Assembly (NCBI GenBank): GCA_017993715.1
Contig: JAGOME010000019.1
Coordinates: 1-57,415 of the forward strand
Reading direction: 5' to 3'
Length of the DNA: 57,415 nt
Origin: Phycicoccus sp.
GTDB taxonomy: Bacteria > Actinomycetota > Actinomycetes > Actinomycetales > Dermatophilaceae
Positions 1 through 8,670 of the stretch are shown here, piece after piece. The notes beneath the pieces were generated by a model that saw only the letters and a list, made by a program, of their open reading frames with translations, ran no database searches and was not told where the DNA came from. The position numbers and the translations under genes were made by a program. How positions within the stretch are numbered: position 1 is the first letter of the stretch; every line of letters starts with the position of its first letter.

Positions 1-1087
1 GCCATATCCGGGCTTGTCGCTGATCGGCGGCGCCAGCCGCGCTGGCCGTGGTGTCGTCCGTGGGTGCCGTGGCGTTGGTCGAGGTTCCGGTGTCGTCGAG
101 GAGTGCGGTGATGCGGGCGCGGATGTCGCCGGCGGGTAGGACGCCGTAGCCGGGCAGGTGCGCCAGGTCCCCACCGCAGGCTGGTCCGGGTGCCTGGCCG
201 GTGAAGGCGGCGGGTAGGAGGGCGTGGTCGGTGATGACGAGGGCGATCTCGATGGGTTGGGGCTGTCCGGGGGCGCGTCCGGAGAGGAGTTCCAAAGCGG
301 TGTCGGTGAGCCAGTTGCTGGTGCTGCGCCGGTCGCGGGGGTCGCGGGCTTTGGCGGCTTCGGTCAGGGCAGCGTAGGCGCCGATGACATCCACTAAGGG
401 CCCGAGGATGCTGAGGTATGCCATGCCGTCGGGGGCGGGTCGGGTGCTGACCCGCCGGGACGCGACCGCGGCCGCGTGCCGGAGAGCGACCGCGGCGTTG
501 TCGGCTTCGGCGGCGGCGCGTTCGGCTGCACCCTGGGTGGCGCGTTCACTCAACCCGGGCAGGTCCGCCGCGAGGAGGGCGTCGACGCCGGCGCGGTCTT
601 CGCGGGTCAGGCAGGCGGTGCGGGCGACCATCGCGAAGGCTTGGCCTTCGCTGATCTGTCCGGTCGTGAGGAGCCCCATCGTGGCGGGCATCTCCGCGAC
701 CAGGGCTTTGGCGACCCCGACCTGGCGGTCCATCACGGCGGGCGAGCATCGCCGCGCGAGCGCGAGCTCGGCCCGGGCTGACCGGTCCGCCCGCGCAACC
801 CGCCGGGACCGGTTCCCGCGTGGGGCGCGGGTAGAGCGATCACCCCGGGGCGGACGGCATTCATCAGAGTTGTCTGCGGCGGCGATGCGGCGCTCGAGGA
901 ACTGGACGGTCGCGCGGGCTTGGACCGCGGCCGCGGCGCCTTTGAGTTGCTCACACCAGGCGACGGCGTCGACCAGGCCACGGTCGTCATCGGCGGCGAT
1001 CTCGACGGTCGCTAACCGCGTCAGCAGGTCGGCGATGACCGCGGCCCCTGGTGCCGTCTCCACGTGTGGTGTGATCCCCCGATCCAT
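1..1087 (-). CDS. DUF222 domain protein (HNH endonuclease type), 3' part outside window
   Basis: The reading frame stays open from an ATG at 1087 to the window edge, giving about 362 residues with no stop. The Ala/Arg-rich helical sequence, with segments such as LLTTGQISEGQAFAMVART and PDGMAYLSILGPLVDVIGAY, matches the DUF222 domain found in large actinobacterial families. Those proteins usually end in an HNH nuclease domain, which would lie beyond the left edge and cannot be checked here. Many copies per genome are common and some are associated with mobile DNA; the cellular role is not established. The gene lies downstream of bluB-cobT on the same strand but is separated from it by two hairpins, so it is probably transcribed alone. 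The family call is fairly secure; nuclease function is an inference. Confidence 0.75.
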   Translation of the reverse strand, partial: MDRGITPHVETAPGAAVIADLLTRLATVEIAADDDRGLVDAVAWCEQLKGAAAAVQARATVQFLERRIAAADNSDECRPPRGDRSTRAPRGNRSRRVARADRSARAELALARRCSPAVMDRQVGVAKALVAEMPATMGLLTTGQISEGQAFAMVARTACLTREDRAGVDALLAADLPGLSERATQGAAERAAAEADNAAVALRHAAAVASRRVSTRPAPDGMAYLSILGPLVDVIGAYAALTEAAKARDPRDRRSTSNWLTDTALELLSGRAPGQPQPIEIALVITDHALLPAAFTGQAPGPACGGDLAHLPGYGVLPAGDIRARITALLDDTGTSTNATAPTDDTTASAAGAADQRQARIW

Positions 1088-1202
1088 ACCCTATTCGAAC
1101 ACATGTCGGACAGTGGTGTCAAGGGTCTTCGGGCCAGAACCTGTTCTGTTGCAACACAATTCGTGACCTGGGGTTCGCGTGGGTCGCTGCCAGGAAGGTG
1201 AT

Positions 1203-1233
1203 GGTTCGCAGGGGAAACCAACCCTTGCGAACC
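1203..1233. terminator. Hairpin downstream of bluB-cobT
   Basis: A 12-base arm (GGTTCGCAGGGG) pairs with CCCTTGCGAACC across a 7-base loop, with one G-U pair. It lies about 65 bases past the bluB-cobT stop on the outgoing minus-strand transcript. There is no clear U-tract, so termination is inferred from structure and position. Confidence 0.5.
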
Positions 1234-1239
1234 CGCACG

Positions 1240-1258
1240 TTCCCGCTTCAGGCGGGAA
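1240..1258. terminator. Short hairpin TTCCCGC-loop-GCGGGAA
   Basis: A perfect 7-bp stem with a 5-base loop sits directly before the stronger hairpin at 1203-1233 on the minus-strand transcript leaving bluB-cobT. It may act as a tandem terminator or mRNA end-protecting structure. Confidence 0.35.
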
Positions 1259-1297
1259 AGTTGGGACAGTTGGGACAGTCGGGAAAGTTGGGGCAGG
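1254..1297. repeat. Short direct repeats after bluB-cobT
   Basis: The unit GGGAAAGTTGGGACAG at 1254 recurs as GGGAAAGTTGGGGCAG at 1281, with an extra TTGGGACAG copy between them. The array abuts the bluB-cobT stop codon. No function can be assigned. Confidence 0.5.
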
Positions 1298-3067
1298 TCA
1301 GCGGGTGCGGGCGACGGTGCGGCGAATGGCCAGACCCTGCAGGAGGAGGGAGCTGGCGAGCACCGCACCGACGCCTTCACCCGCCCGCAGCCGCAGCGAA
1401 AGCAAGGGCTCCAGGCCCAACTCCCGGAGCACCGCCGCATGGGCCCGCTCCCTGGACACCTGACCGGCAAACAGGTGGGCCTGCACGCCGGGCTCGATCA
1501 TGGTCGCGAGTAGCCCCGGCAGGGAGCCGGCCAGTCCATCAAGAACGATCGGTGCCCCGGCCTCCACCGCCCCGAGCACGACCCCAGTCAAGACCGCAAT
1601 CTCTGGACCCCCAAGGGCGCGGAGCGAAACGAGGGCCCGCTCCCCCGGCGTCACCGCCGCGTCAAGTGAAGGACGCGCGCGCTCAAGGGCCGCTGTGACG
1701 ACCTCGCGTTTGCGATCGAGGATGGCGCTGTCCGACCCGGCGCCGAGTCCGACCGCATCGCGCGGCTCAAGCCCCGTCAGGGCACAAGCCAGGGCAGCTC
1801 CCACGGTCGTGTTCCCGACACCGATCTCACCCAGGGCAACGAGACCCGATTGCGCTGCGGCAGAGCCGATCTCACGACCTCGGACAAGGAGACTATCGAC
1901 GTCGAATGCCGTGAGCCCATCCTCGGCGACCAGGTCCCCGCGTCGGTCACGGGGCCGGGTATCCTCAGCCTCATCCAGGGGGCCACCGAGCACACCTGCA
2001 TCCACGACGACGCATGCGAGCTGAGCGGCGCGGGCCGCCGAGGCGCCTTGAGACGTGCCGGCGAGCGCGGCCAGCGTGACGTCACGGGTGACCGACACGG
2101 CATACGCGGACACGCCGAGGTCGGCCACTGGATGATCGGCGGCAGCGAGCACCAGCGTGCCGCCCGCGACCCCGCCGGCACCGATCGCCTCGATCCGGGA
2201 GACCGCGCGATCGAGGACTCCGAGGGACTCGGGCGGGGCGAGCACCTCATCAGCACTGTCGGTGGCAGCGACCAGTCGCTCCTGGCTGGGAGCCCGCAGA
2301 TGCGACTCCGGCGGAGCCGGCTCCTCGCCCTCAGCAGGCCATCTCTCCTGCAGGACAACCTCATCCAGCGGTCGTCGGCTCGACCAGGCCGCCCGCTCGA
2401 GACCCGGTGAGGGAGGCCGCTCGTCCGGCCAGCCCAGGCAGAGCCAACCCAACGTGACCACCCCCTGAGGCAGGTGCAACAAGCCGCCTAGCTCGGCCGG
2501 ATCGAACAGGGTCACCCAGCCCATGCCCAACCCGTGAGCACGGGCGGTGAGCCACATGTTCTCGATCGCGCAGGCGCAGGACCACAGATCGGCATCAGGG
2601 AAGGTGGCCCGGCCCAGCACCCCCAACGCCGAGGTCCGGCGATCGCACGCGACAACGATGCCGACCGGTGCTTCACGCAGCCCCTCGAGCTTGAGGTCGA
2701 GCAGTCGATTGGCCCTGTCCGAGGTGAGGTGCTCGGCCTGCGCGAGCCGGGCCCGGTCGGCCAGGTGGGCGGCCTTGTCCCGAGTCTCGGGTGACCGGAC
2801 GACAATGAACCGCCACGGCTGGCTATGTCCGACGCTGGGCCCTTGATGCCCGGCGAGCAGCACAGCCTCGACCAACTCCTCGGGCACGGGGTCAGGACGA
2901 AATCGACGGATGTCACGACGACCGGCCACGACGTTGGACAGCGCCGCGGTCACGCTCTCCCCCATGGCCCAGCCGTCGGGCTGCTCCCGGCGGTCGCGAG
3001 CGCTCGAGGTGTCCCCGACCCTTGGGACGGGCCGGGGATAGCGCGCGTCGTTCGCCGGAGTGGTCAT
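1298..3067 (-). CDS. cobT: BluB-CobT fusion: DMB synthase / DMB phosphoribosyltransferase
   Basis: A 589-residue two-domain protein. Residues about 35-240 are a BluB-type flavin nitroreductase (GRRDIRRFRPDPVP, GHSQPWRFIVV, GMGWVTLFDP), the family that turns FMNH2 into 5,6-dimethylbenzimidazole with oxygen. Residues about 255-589 are CobT, which attaches ribose phosphate from nicotinate mononucleotide to that base. CobT marks are GEIGVGNTT near residue 413 and GEGVGA near 563, which carries the family's catalytic Glu. The fusion would couple making the lower ligand to activating it. The ATG at 3067 overlaps the cobN stop (ATGA), implying translational coupling, so I prefer it to the in-frame start 25 codons upstream. 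It is probably cotranscribed with cobN behind the riboswitch at about 6735-6895. Confidence 0.93.
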   Translation of the reverse strand: MTTPANDARYPRPVPRVGDTSSARDRREQPDGWAMGESVTAALSNVVAGRRDIRRFRPDPVPEELVEAVLLAGHQGPSVGHSQPWRFIVVRSPETRDKAAHLADRARLAQAEHLTSDRANRLLDLKLEGLREAPVGIVVACDRRTSALGVLGRATFPDADLWSCACAIENMWLTARAHGLGMGWVTLFDPAELGGLLHLPQGVVTLGWLCLGWPDERPPSPGLERAAWSSRRPLDEVVLQERWPAEGEEPAPPESHLRAPSQERLVAATDSADEVLAPPESLGVLDRAVSRIEAIGAGGVAGGTLVLAAADHPVADLGVSAYAVSVTRDVTLAALAGTSQGASAARAAQLACVVVDAGVLGGPLDEAEDTRPRDRRGDLVAEDGLTAFDVDSLLVRGREIGSAAAQSGLVALGEIGVGNTTVGAALACALTGLEPRDAVGLGAGSDSAILDRKREVVTAALERARPSLDAAVTPGERALVSLRALGGPEIAVLTGVVLGAVEAGAPIVLDGLAGSLPGLLATMIEPGVQAHLFAGQVSRERAHAAVLRELGLEPLLSLRLRAGEGVGAVLASSLLLQGLAIRRTVARTR

Positions 3068-6000
3068 TCCTCCAGGTCCCCTTCGACGTCGAGGTAGACC
3101 CGCTGCATGGCCTCGATCAAGGCCGGATCGGGCGCCTCCCATAGTCCGCGGTCGGCCGCCTCACCGAGTTTCTCGACGATCCCGCGTAGCGCCCAGGGGT
3201 TCGCGTCCTTGAGGAAGGCCTGGTTGGTCTCGTCCAGGACGTACTCGCGCGCCAGCGACTCGTACATCCAGTCCGGCACGACCCCGGCCGTCGCATCGAA
3301 ACCGAACAGGTAGTCCACGGTAGCGGCCAACTCGAAGGCCCCCTTGTAGCCGTGGCGCTGCATGGCGGCGATCCACCGGGGGTTGACCACCCGGGCCCGG
3401 AAGATCCGGTTGGTCTCCTCCTGCAGGGTCCGGGTCCGCACCGCATCCGGCGTCGTGGAGTCCCCGACATAGGCCTTGGGCTCGGCGCCGGTCAGGGCGC
3501 GCACCGTCGCGACCATCCCGCCGTGGTACTGGAAGTAGTCGTCGGAGTCGAGGATGTCGGACTCGCGGTTGTCGATGTTCTTGGCGGCGACCTGGATACG
3601 CCGATAGTTGCGCTCCATGTCGTCGCGGGCCGGAATGCCGTCGAGCCCGCGGCCGTAAGCGAAGCCGCCCCACTGGGTGTAGACCTCAGCCAAGTCGGCG
3701 TCATCGCGCCAGTTGCCTGACTCGACGACCTGGAGAATGCCGGCGCCATAGGATCCGGGCTTGGAGCCGAAAATCCGTGTCCGAGAACGACGCTCGTCCC
3801 CATGAGCGGCGACGTCTGCCCGGGCGTGCTTGCGAATGAAGTTGTCCTCGTCCGCCTCATCCAGCGCTGCAACCAGAGCAAAAGCGTCATCGAGGAGGGC
3901 GATGACGTGCGGGAACGCATCTCGGAAGAAGCCCGAGATCCGCACCGTCACGTCGATCCGAGGGCGACCCAACTCGGCCAACGACAACGGCTCGAGCCCC
4001 ACCACGCGTCGCGACTGCGGGTCCCACACAGGGACCACGCCGAGCAGTCCGAGCACCTCCCCGATGTCGTCTCCCGAGGTCCGCATGGCCGAGGTCCCCC
4101 ACACCGAGAGCCCCACCGACTCGGGATACTCACCGGCGTCCTCCTGGTAGCGCTCCAGGAGCGAGTCAGCCATCGCCAGGCCGGTCTGATACGCCAGGCG
4201 GGACGGGATGGCCTTGGGGTCCACGGAGTAGAAGTTGCGCCCGGTCGGCAGCACGTTGACCAGCCCACGCAGAGGCGACCCGGACGGCCCTGCCGGCACG
4301 TAGCCCCCGTCCAAGGCGTGCAGCACCATCGGGATCTCGCCTGAGGTCTGCGCGAGGCGCGGCACGACCTCCTCACACGCGAACCGCAGCGAGGCTCCCA
4401 CCCCCGGGTCGGTCTCTCCCACAACGCTTTCCACAATCTCGTCAACCGCCGTCACGTCCCAGCCGGTGTCCGCGAGGCGGAACACGAGGTCACGAGCCAG
4501 GGACTCAACGCGGTCAGTCTCGACGGTCGCGGCGTCGTCGGCGAGGCCGAGTGCCCGCCGCAGACCAGGGATCCCCGCATCCCGGCCGCCGAAGACCTGA
4601 CCGGCCTGCAGGATTGCCAGGACGAGGTTGACCAGTCCGTCACCGCTCGGGGCGACCCCGAGCACGTGCAGCCCGTCGCGGATCTGGACGTCCTTGATCG
4701 CGCACAGCCAGTAGTCGATCTGGCCGACGAGGGCATCGAAGTGCTCGTCCTGGGGCCGGTCCGTCAGGCCCAGGTCCTGGTCCATCTTGGCGGCCTGCAG
4801 CAGGGTCCAGATCTCGCCCTGCAGTGCGGGTGCCTTGCCCGGATCCATCGCCGAGACATTGCCGTACTCATCGAGGAGCTGCTCGAGCCGGGCGATGTCG
4901 CCGTAGGAGTCGGCCCGGGCCATGGGCGGCACGAGGTGATCGACGATCGTCGCGTGGGCTCGTCGCTTGGCCTGCGTGCCCTCGCCAGGATCGTTGACGA
5001 GGAACGGATAGATCACCGGCAGCGACCCCAGCGCAGCATCCGAGCCGCACGCCGCCGACAACGCCAGGTTCTTGCCAGGCAGCCATTCGAGGTTGCCGTG
5101 CTTGCCGACGTGCACCAGAGCGTGCGCGCCGAACTCCTCCTCCAGCCAGCGGTACGTCGCCAGATAGTGGTGCGTCAGCGGGAGATCGGGATCGTGATAA
5201 ATCGCGATCGGGTTCTCGCCGAACCCGCGCGGAGGCTGAACGAGGAGGACCACATTGCCGGAAACCAGTGCGGCACAGACGATCTCGGGCTCGGAGCCGC
5301 GATCATCGACATACAAGGTGCCCGGAGCGGCACCCCAGTGCCGGGTCATGACCTCCTGCAGCTCGGGGTCCTGGGCACCGAACCACCTCGCATACCTCGA
5401 CGCGGGGATCCGCACCTGGAAGCCCTCGACCTGCTCCTGGGTGAGCCAATCCTCGTCCTGCCCACCGGCAGCGATGAGGGCGTGGATCAAGGCATTGCCC
5501 GCGGTGGTGTCGGGGTCCTCCCCCTCGACCGGGGCCACGTCGTCCAGACCGGGAATGCCGCCGCGCTCGCCGAGGTCGTAGCCCGCCTCGCGCAGCGCGC
5601 GCAGCAGCCGGATCACCGAGACCGGGGTGTCCAGGCCAACGGCATTCCCGATCCGCGCGTGTTTGGTCGGATAGGCCGACAGGACCAGCGCGATCTTGCG
5701 CTCCGCTGCCGGGATGTGGCGCAAGCGCGCGTGGTTGACGGCCAGACCAGCCACCCGGGCGCAGCGCTCGGGGTCGGCGACGTAATGCGGCAGGCCGTCG
5801 GCATCGGTCTCCTTGAACGAGAACGCCACCGTGATGAGCCGGCCGTCGAACTCCGGGACGGCCACTTGGGTCGCGACATCCAGCGGCGACATCCCCTCAG
5901 CAGACTCCACCCAGTCTGCCCGGGACCACGTCAGCGTCAGGCCCTGCAGGATCGGGATGTCCAGCGCCGCCAAGGCGGCCACGTCCCAGGCCTCGTCATC

Positions 6001-6711
6001 GCCACCGGCCTGGGCATCCGCGGGGCGGGTCCCGCCGGCCGCGAGGACGGTCGTCACGAGCGCGTCCATCGTGCCGAGGAAGTCCAGGAGGTCCGTGGGT
6101 GCCTCGCGCAACGAGGTCGCATAGATGGGGACCCCGACGCCGCCCGCCGCGTCGATGGCATCGCACAGGGCGAGCGCATACGCCGTGTTCCCGGCTGCCT
6201 GCTGGGCGCGATAGAACAGCACCCCGACTCGCGGTCGCGTGCCCGCCGCGGCGGGACGGATCGCCTCGTCGAAGTCCGGCCGCTCCAGGACACCCCACGC
6301 GGGCAGGGCCGCGGGCGGCTCGAACCCCTCGCCGGTCAGCAGCAGCGTGTCGCTGAGGAAGGCGTGCAGCTGCCGCAGGTTCTCCGGACCCCCCTGCGCC
6401 AGATAGCGGTGCGCCTCGTGCACCACCCCGGCAGGGACGGCGCGGGACAACTCCATGAGCGCGGCATTCGGGGCCTGCTCCCCTCCGAGCACGATGACCG
6501 GCACGCCGGTCTCGGCGATCCGGCGGAAGCCCGAGCACAGGTCCTGAGGTCCGCCCAGGATCCGGGCGACGACGATATCGGCGCCCTCGATCGCCGCCGC
6601 CATCTCCGTGTGGGCGGGGCGGGCTGGATTGGCCCAGAGGTAGTCGGCACCGCTCGCGCGGGCACTGAGCAGGTCGGTGTCGGACGTCGACAACAGGGCG
6701 ATACGCGGCAA
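3064..6711 (-). CDS. cobN: Cobaltochelatase large subunit CobN
   Basis: A 1215-residue protein of normal CobN length. It is the corrin-binding subunit of the ATP-dependent chelatase that inserts cobalt into hydrogenobyrinic acid a,c-diamide in the cytoplasm. The family signature HVGKHGNLEWLPGK is present, along with the conserved segments AYPTKHARIGNAVGLDTP and TGRNFYSVDPKAIPSRLAY. The AAA and VWA partner functions are not next to it but are fused in the gene at 16847-18916. A cobalamin riboswitch precedes the gene on the minus strand, so B12 should repress it. The stop overlaps the bluB-cobT start by 4 bases. A magnesium chelatase H subunit is a possible relative, but the surrounding B12 genes make CobN much more likely. 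Confidence 0.96.
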   Translation of the reverse strand: MPRIALLSTSDTDLLSARASGADYLWANPARPAHTEMAAAIEGADIVVARILGGPQDLCSGFRRIAETGVPVIVLGGEQAPNAALMELSRAVPAGVVHEAHRYLAQGGPENLRQLHAFLSDTLLLTGEGFEPPAALPAWGVLERPDFDEAIRPAAAGTRPRVGVLFYRAQQAAGNTAYALALCDAIDAAGGVGVPIYATSLREAPTDLLDFLGTMDALVTTVLAAGGTRPADAQAGGDDEAWDVAALAALDIPILQGLTLTWSRADWVESAEGMSPLDVATQVAVPEFDGRLITVAFSFKETDADGLPHYVADPERCARVAGLAVNHARLRHIPAAERKIALVLSAYPTKHARIGNAVGLDTPVSVIRLLRALREAGYDLGERGGIPGLDDVAPVEGEDPDTTAGNALIHALIAAGGQDEDWLTQEQVEGFQVRIPASRYARWFGAQDPELQEVMTRHWGAAPGTLYVDDRGSEPEIVCAALVSGNVVLLVQPPRGFGENPIAIYHDPDLPLTHHYLATYRWLEEEFGAHALVHVGKHGNLEWLPGKNLALSAACGSDAALGSLPVIYPFLVNDPGEGTQAKRRAHATIVDHLVPPMARADSYGDIARLEQLLDEYGNVSAMDPGKAPALQGEIWTLLQAAKMDQDLGLTDRPQDEHFDALVGQIDYWLCAIKDVQIRDGLHVLGVAPSGDGLVNLVLAILQAGQVFGGRDAGIPGLRRALGLADDAATVETDRVESLARDLVFRLADTGWDVTAVDEIVESVVGETDPGVGASLRFACEEVVPRLAQTSGEIPMVLHALDGGYVPAGPSGSPLRGLVNVLPTGRNFYSVDPKAIPSRLAYQTGLAMADSLLERYQEDAGEYPESVGLSVWGTSAMRTSGDDIGEVLGLLGVVPVWDPQSRRVVGLEPLSLAELGRPRIDVTVRISGFFRDAFPHVIALLDDAFALVAALDEADEDNFIRKHARADVAAHGDERRSRTRIFGSKPGSYGAGILQVVESGNWRDDADLAEVYTQWGGFAYGRGLDGIPARDDMERNYRRIQVAAKNIDNRESDILDSDDYFQYHGGMVATVRALTGAEPKAYVGDSTTPDAVRTRTLQEETNRIFRARVVNPRWIAAMQRHGYKGAFELAATVDYLFGFDATAGVVPDWMYESLAREYVLDETNQAFLKDANPWALRGIVEKLGEAADRGLWEAPDPALIEAMQRVYLDVEGDLEE

Positions 6712-6734
6712 CGGGTGCTCCTAGCGCCGGGGTC

Positions 6735-6895
6735 CGCGCCCCGGGACGTGCGGGCCGCCCCTGGTCAGGAGTGGCAGCGCCCGGAGCGTTCCGGACTCCC
6801 CGGGCCCGAAACGGGTCTGGGTCACCGTGGCGGGACCGTCCCGGATTTGCACCGGGTTCCGCGCGGGCACCGAGAGCAGGATATCCGCCCGTCCT
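6735..6895 (-). promoter_or_regulatory. Cobalamin riboswitch upstream of cobN
   Basis: The minus strand carries the B12-box order: GGAACCCGGTGCAAATCCGG, then GACGGTCCCGCCACGGTGA, then GAGTCCGGAAC nearer the gene. This is the AdoCbl aptamer arrangement, 25-180 bases before cobN. GC-rich stems lie between the aptamer and the cobN start and could sequester the ribosome site. Exact aptamer ends are estimated. It should reduce cobN and bluB-cobT expression when B12 is abundant. Confidence 0.9.
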
Positions 6896-6919
6896 CGGGC
6901 CGCAGTTACCCTGTCTGGC

Positions 6920-7999
6920 GTGACCGACCGCTCCGGAGCCGACCGCTGTCCTGGGGTGCTGCGCCCCTTCAGCGCTGACGACGGGGCGATCATCCGGGTC
7001 CGCATCCCCGGCGGCCGGATCACGGCCCAGACCTTGGCGGGCCTGTCCGCGATCGCGGCCGAGTTCGGCGCGCCCCTGCTGCAATTGACCAGCCGAGGCA
7101 ATATCCAGTTGCGCGGCCTGCCCGACCCGCTCCCCCCGGAGCTCACCTCCCGCATCGCCGACCTCGGTCTGTTGCCCTCCCCCACTCACGAGCGCGTCCG
7201 CAACATCCTCGCCGCGCCGCTAGCGCCCCAACTCACGCCTCTGGTCACCGAGCTCGACGCGGGCCTGCGCGCCGACCACGAGCTCGCGGGCCTGCCAGGA
7301 CGGTTCCTCTGGGCGATCAGTGACGCGACCGGCGCGATCCTCAGTGAGCACTTCGACGTGGCATTCCAGCAGGTCAGCGACGACAGCGGCCTCGTCCTGG
7401 TTGGCAACCACGCCGTGCCCGTCTCGCTCGCCGACGCGGTCCCGACCATGCTCGATCGCGCCCGCCGGTTCCTTGCCCACCGGGGCGACGAGCGCACCTG
7501 GAACGTCCGCGACCTCCCGGCCGATTCCCCTGTCTTCGCCGGAATGAGCCCGAATGCCGTCGCCCCGGCGCCGCCGCTCCTGCCGGGCCCTGTCGGGCCG
7601 GACTTGGTCGTCGGGGTGCCGCTGGGGATGGTGCGCACCTCCCAGGTTGCTGGGCTGACCAGCCTCGGCGACGAGCTGGTCCTGACCCCCTGGCGCAGTT
7701 TTGTCGTGCCCGGCGGCGCCTTCCTCGCTCCGATCCTGCGGTCCCTCGGCTTGGCCACCAATCCGGACTCACCGTGGGCGCGGGTCTCGGCCTGCATCGG
7801 CGCGCCCTACTGCCGCCGCACCGACGTCCACACCCTGGACCTGGCCACGGCGGCCAGCAAGCACATCCACGGCCCGGGGCCGAAGGTCCATGTCGTCGGC
7901 TGCGAACGACGTTGCGGCGAGCCCTCGACCGACCATCTGACGATCGTGGCCCCCAGCGGCCTGGACGACGTCCTCACCGCCATCGGAATCCCCACGTGA
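6920..7999 (+). CDS. cobG: Precorrin-3B synthase CobG
   Basis: A 359-residue protein of the nitrite/sulfite reductase ferredoxin-like family. CobG uses O2 to hydroxylate and contract the corrin ring of precorrin-3A, which marks this as the oxygen-dependent pathway. The N-terminal half has LLQLTSRGNIQLRGLP, typical of the family. The C-terminal half has the Fe-S cluster cysteines in CIGAPYCRR and VVGCERRCGEP. I chose the GTG at 6920 (VTDRSGADRC) because the sequence before it overlaps the cobN riboswitch region and is not family-like. The gene is divergent from cobN. It is followed by cobH with a 4-base overlap and then cobI-cobJ, forming a three-gene operon. Confidence 0.93.
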   Translation: MTDRSGADRCPGVLRPFSADDGAIIRVRIPGGRITAQTLAGLSAIAAEFGAPLLQLTSRGNIQLRGLPDPLPPELTSRIADLGLLPSPTHERVRNILAAPLAPQLTPLVTELDAGLRADHELAGLPGRFLWAISDATGAILSEHFDVAFQQVSDDSGLVLVGNHAVPVSLADAVPTMLDRARRFLAHRGDERTWNVRDLPADSPVFAGMSPNAVAPAPPLLPGPVGPDLVVGVPLGMVRTSQVAGLTSLGDELVLTPWRSFVVPGGAFLAPILRSLGLATNPDSPWARVSACIGAPYCRRTDVHTLDLATAASKHIHGPGPKVHVVGCERRCGEPSTDHLTIVAPSGLDDVLTAIGIPT

Positions 8000-8670
8000 G
8001 CCTGCCGTCAACGCCCCCCACCCGACGCTACGACTACGAGACCGACGGGGACGCGATCTATCGCCGCTCGTTTGCGATGATCCGCGACCGGGCCGAGCTG
8101 AGCGGCGTTCCGGCTGATCTCGAGGTCGTCGCCACCCGGATCATCCACGCCGCCGGCGACGTCACCATCGTCGCCGAGATCGCCGCCTCCCAGGATGTCG
8201 TGACCGCCGCGCGGACCGCATTGCGCTCTGGCGCAGCGATCCTCACCGATTCCGTCATGCTCGCCTCGGGCGTCACTCGCCGGCGCCTCCCCGCCGACAA
8301 CGAGGTCATCTGCACGCTGCGCGACCCCCGCGTTCCCGATCTGGCCCGCGCCTGGGGCACAACCCGCGCCGCGGCCGCCGTGTCCCTGTGGGGAGACACC
8401 CTCGACGGCGCTGTCGTGGCGATCGGCAATGCGCCGACCGCCCTGTTCCACCTCCTCGAGCTCATCCTCGACGGCGGGCCTCGCCCCGCGGCCATCGTCG
8501 GCATGCCGGTCGGGTTCGTCGGCTCGGCGGAGTCCAAACTCGCCCTGGCCGAGCACGCGCTGCCCGAGGGTGGACAGATTCCGTGGATCACGGTGCACGG
8601 CCACCGGGGAGGATCGGCCATGGCCGCCTCGACCGTCAACGCCTTGGCCACCCCCTCCGAGCTGGCATGA
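7996..8670 (+). CDS. cobH: Precorrin-8X methylmutase CobH
   Basis: A 224-residue protein. CobH moves the C11 methyl group to C12, converting precorrin-8X to hydrogenobyrinic acid. Family segments include IIHAAGDVTIV near the N-terminus, with the conserved His of the active site, GAAILTDSVMLASGV, and IVGMPVGFVGSAESK near the C-terminus. The GTG start at 7996 shares bases with the cobG stop (GTGA), and the stop overlaps the next ATG (ATGA), so all three genes look translationally coupled. Length matches the family. Confidence 0.95.
   Translation: MSLPSTPPTRRYDYETDGDAIYRRSFAMIRDRAELSGVPADLEVVATRIIHAAGDVTIVAEIAASQDVVTAARTALRSGAAILTDSVMLASGVTRRRLPADNEVICTLRDPRVPDLARAWGTTRAAAAVSLWGDTLDGAVVAIGNAPTALFHLLELILDGGPRPAAIVGMPVGFVGSAESKLALAEHALPEGGQIPWITVHGHRGGSAMAASTVNALATPSELA

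Noticed and set aside
4666-6978. A 770-codon open frame opposite cobN
   Set aside because: Its Arg/Gly/His-rich translation resembles no protein, and it is the mirror of a conserved gene in very GC-rich DNA.
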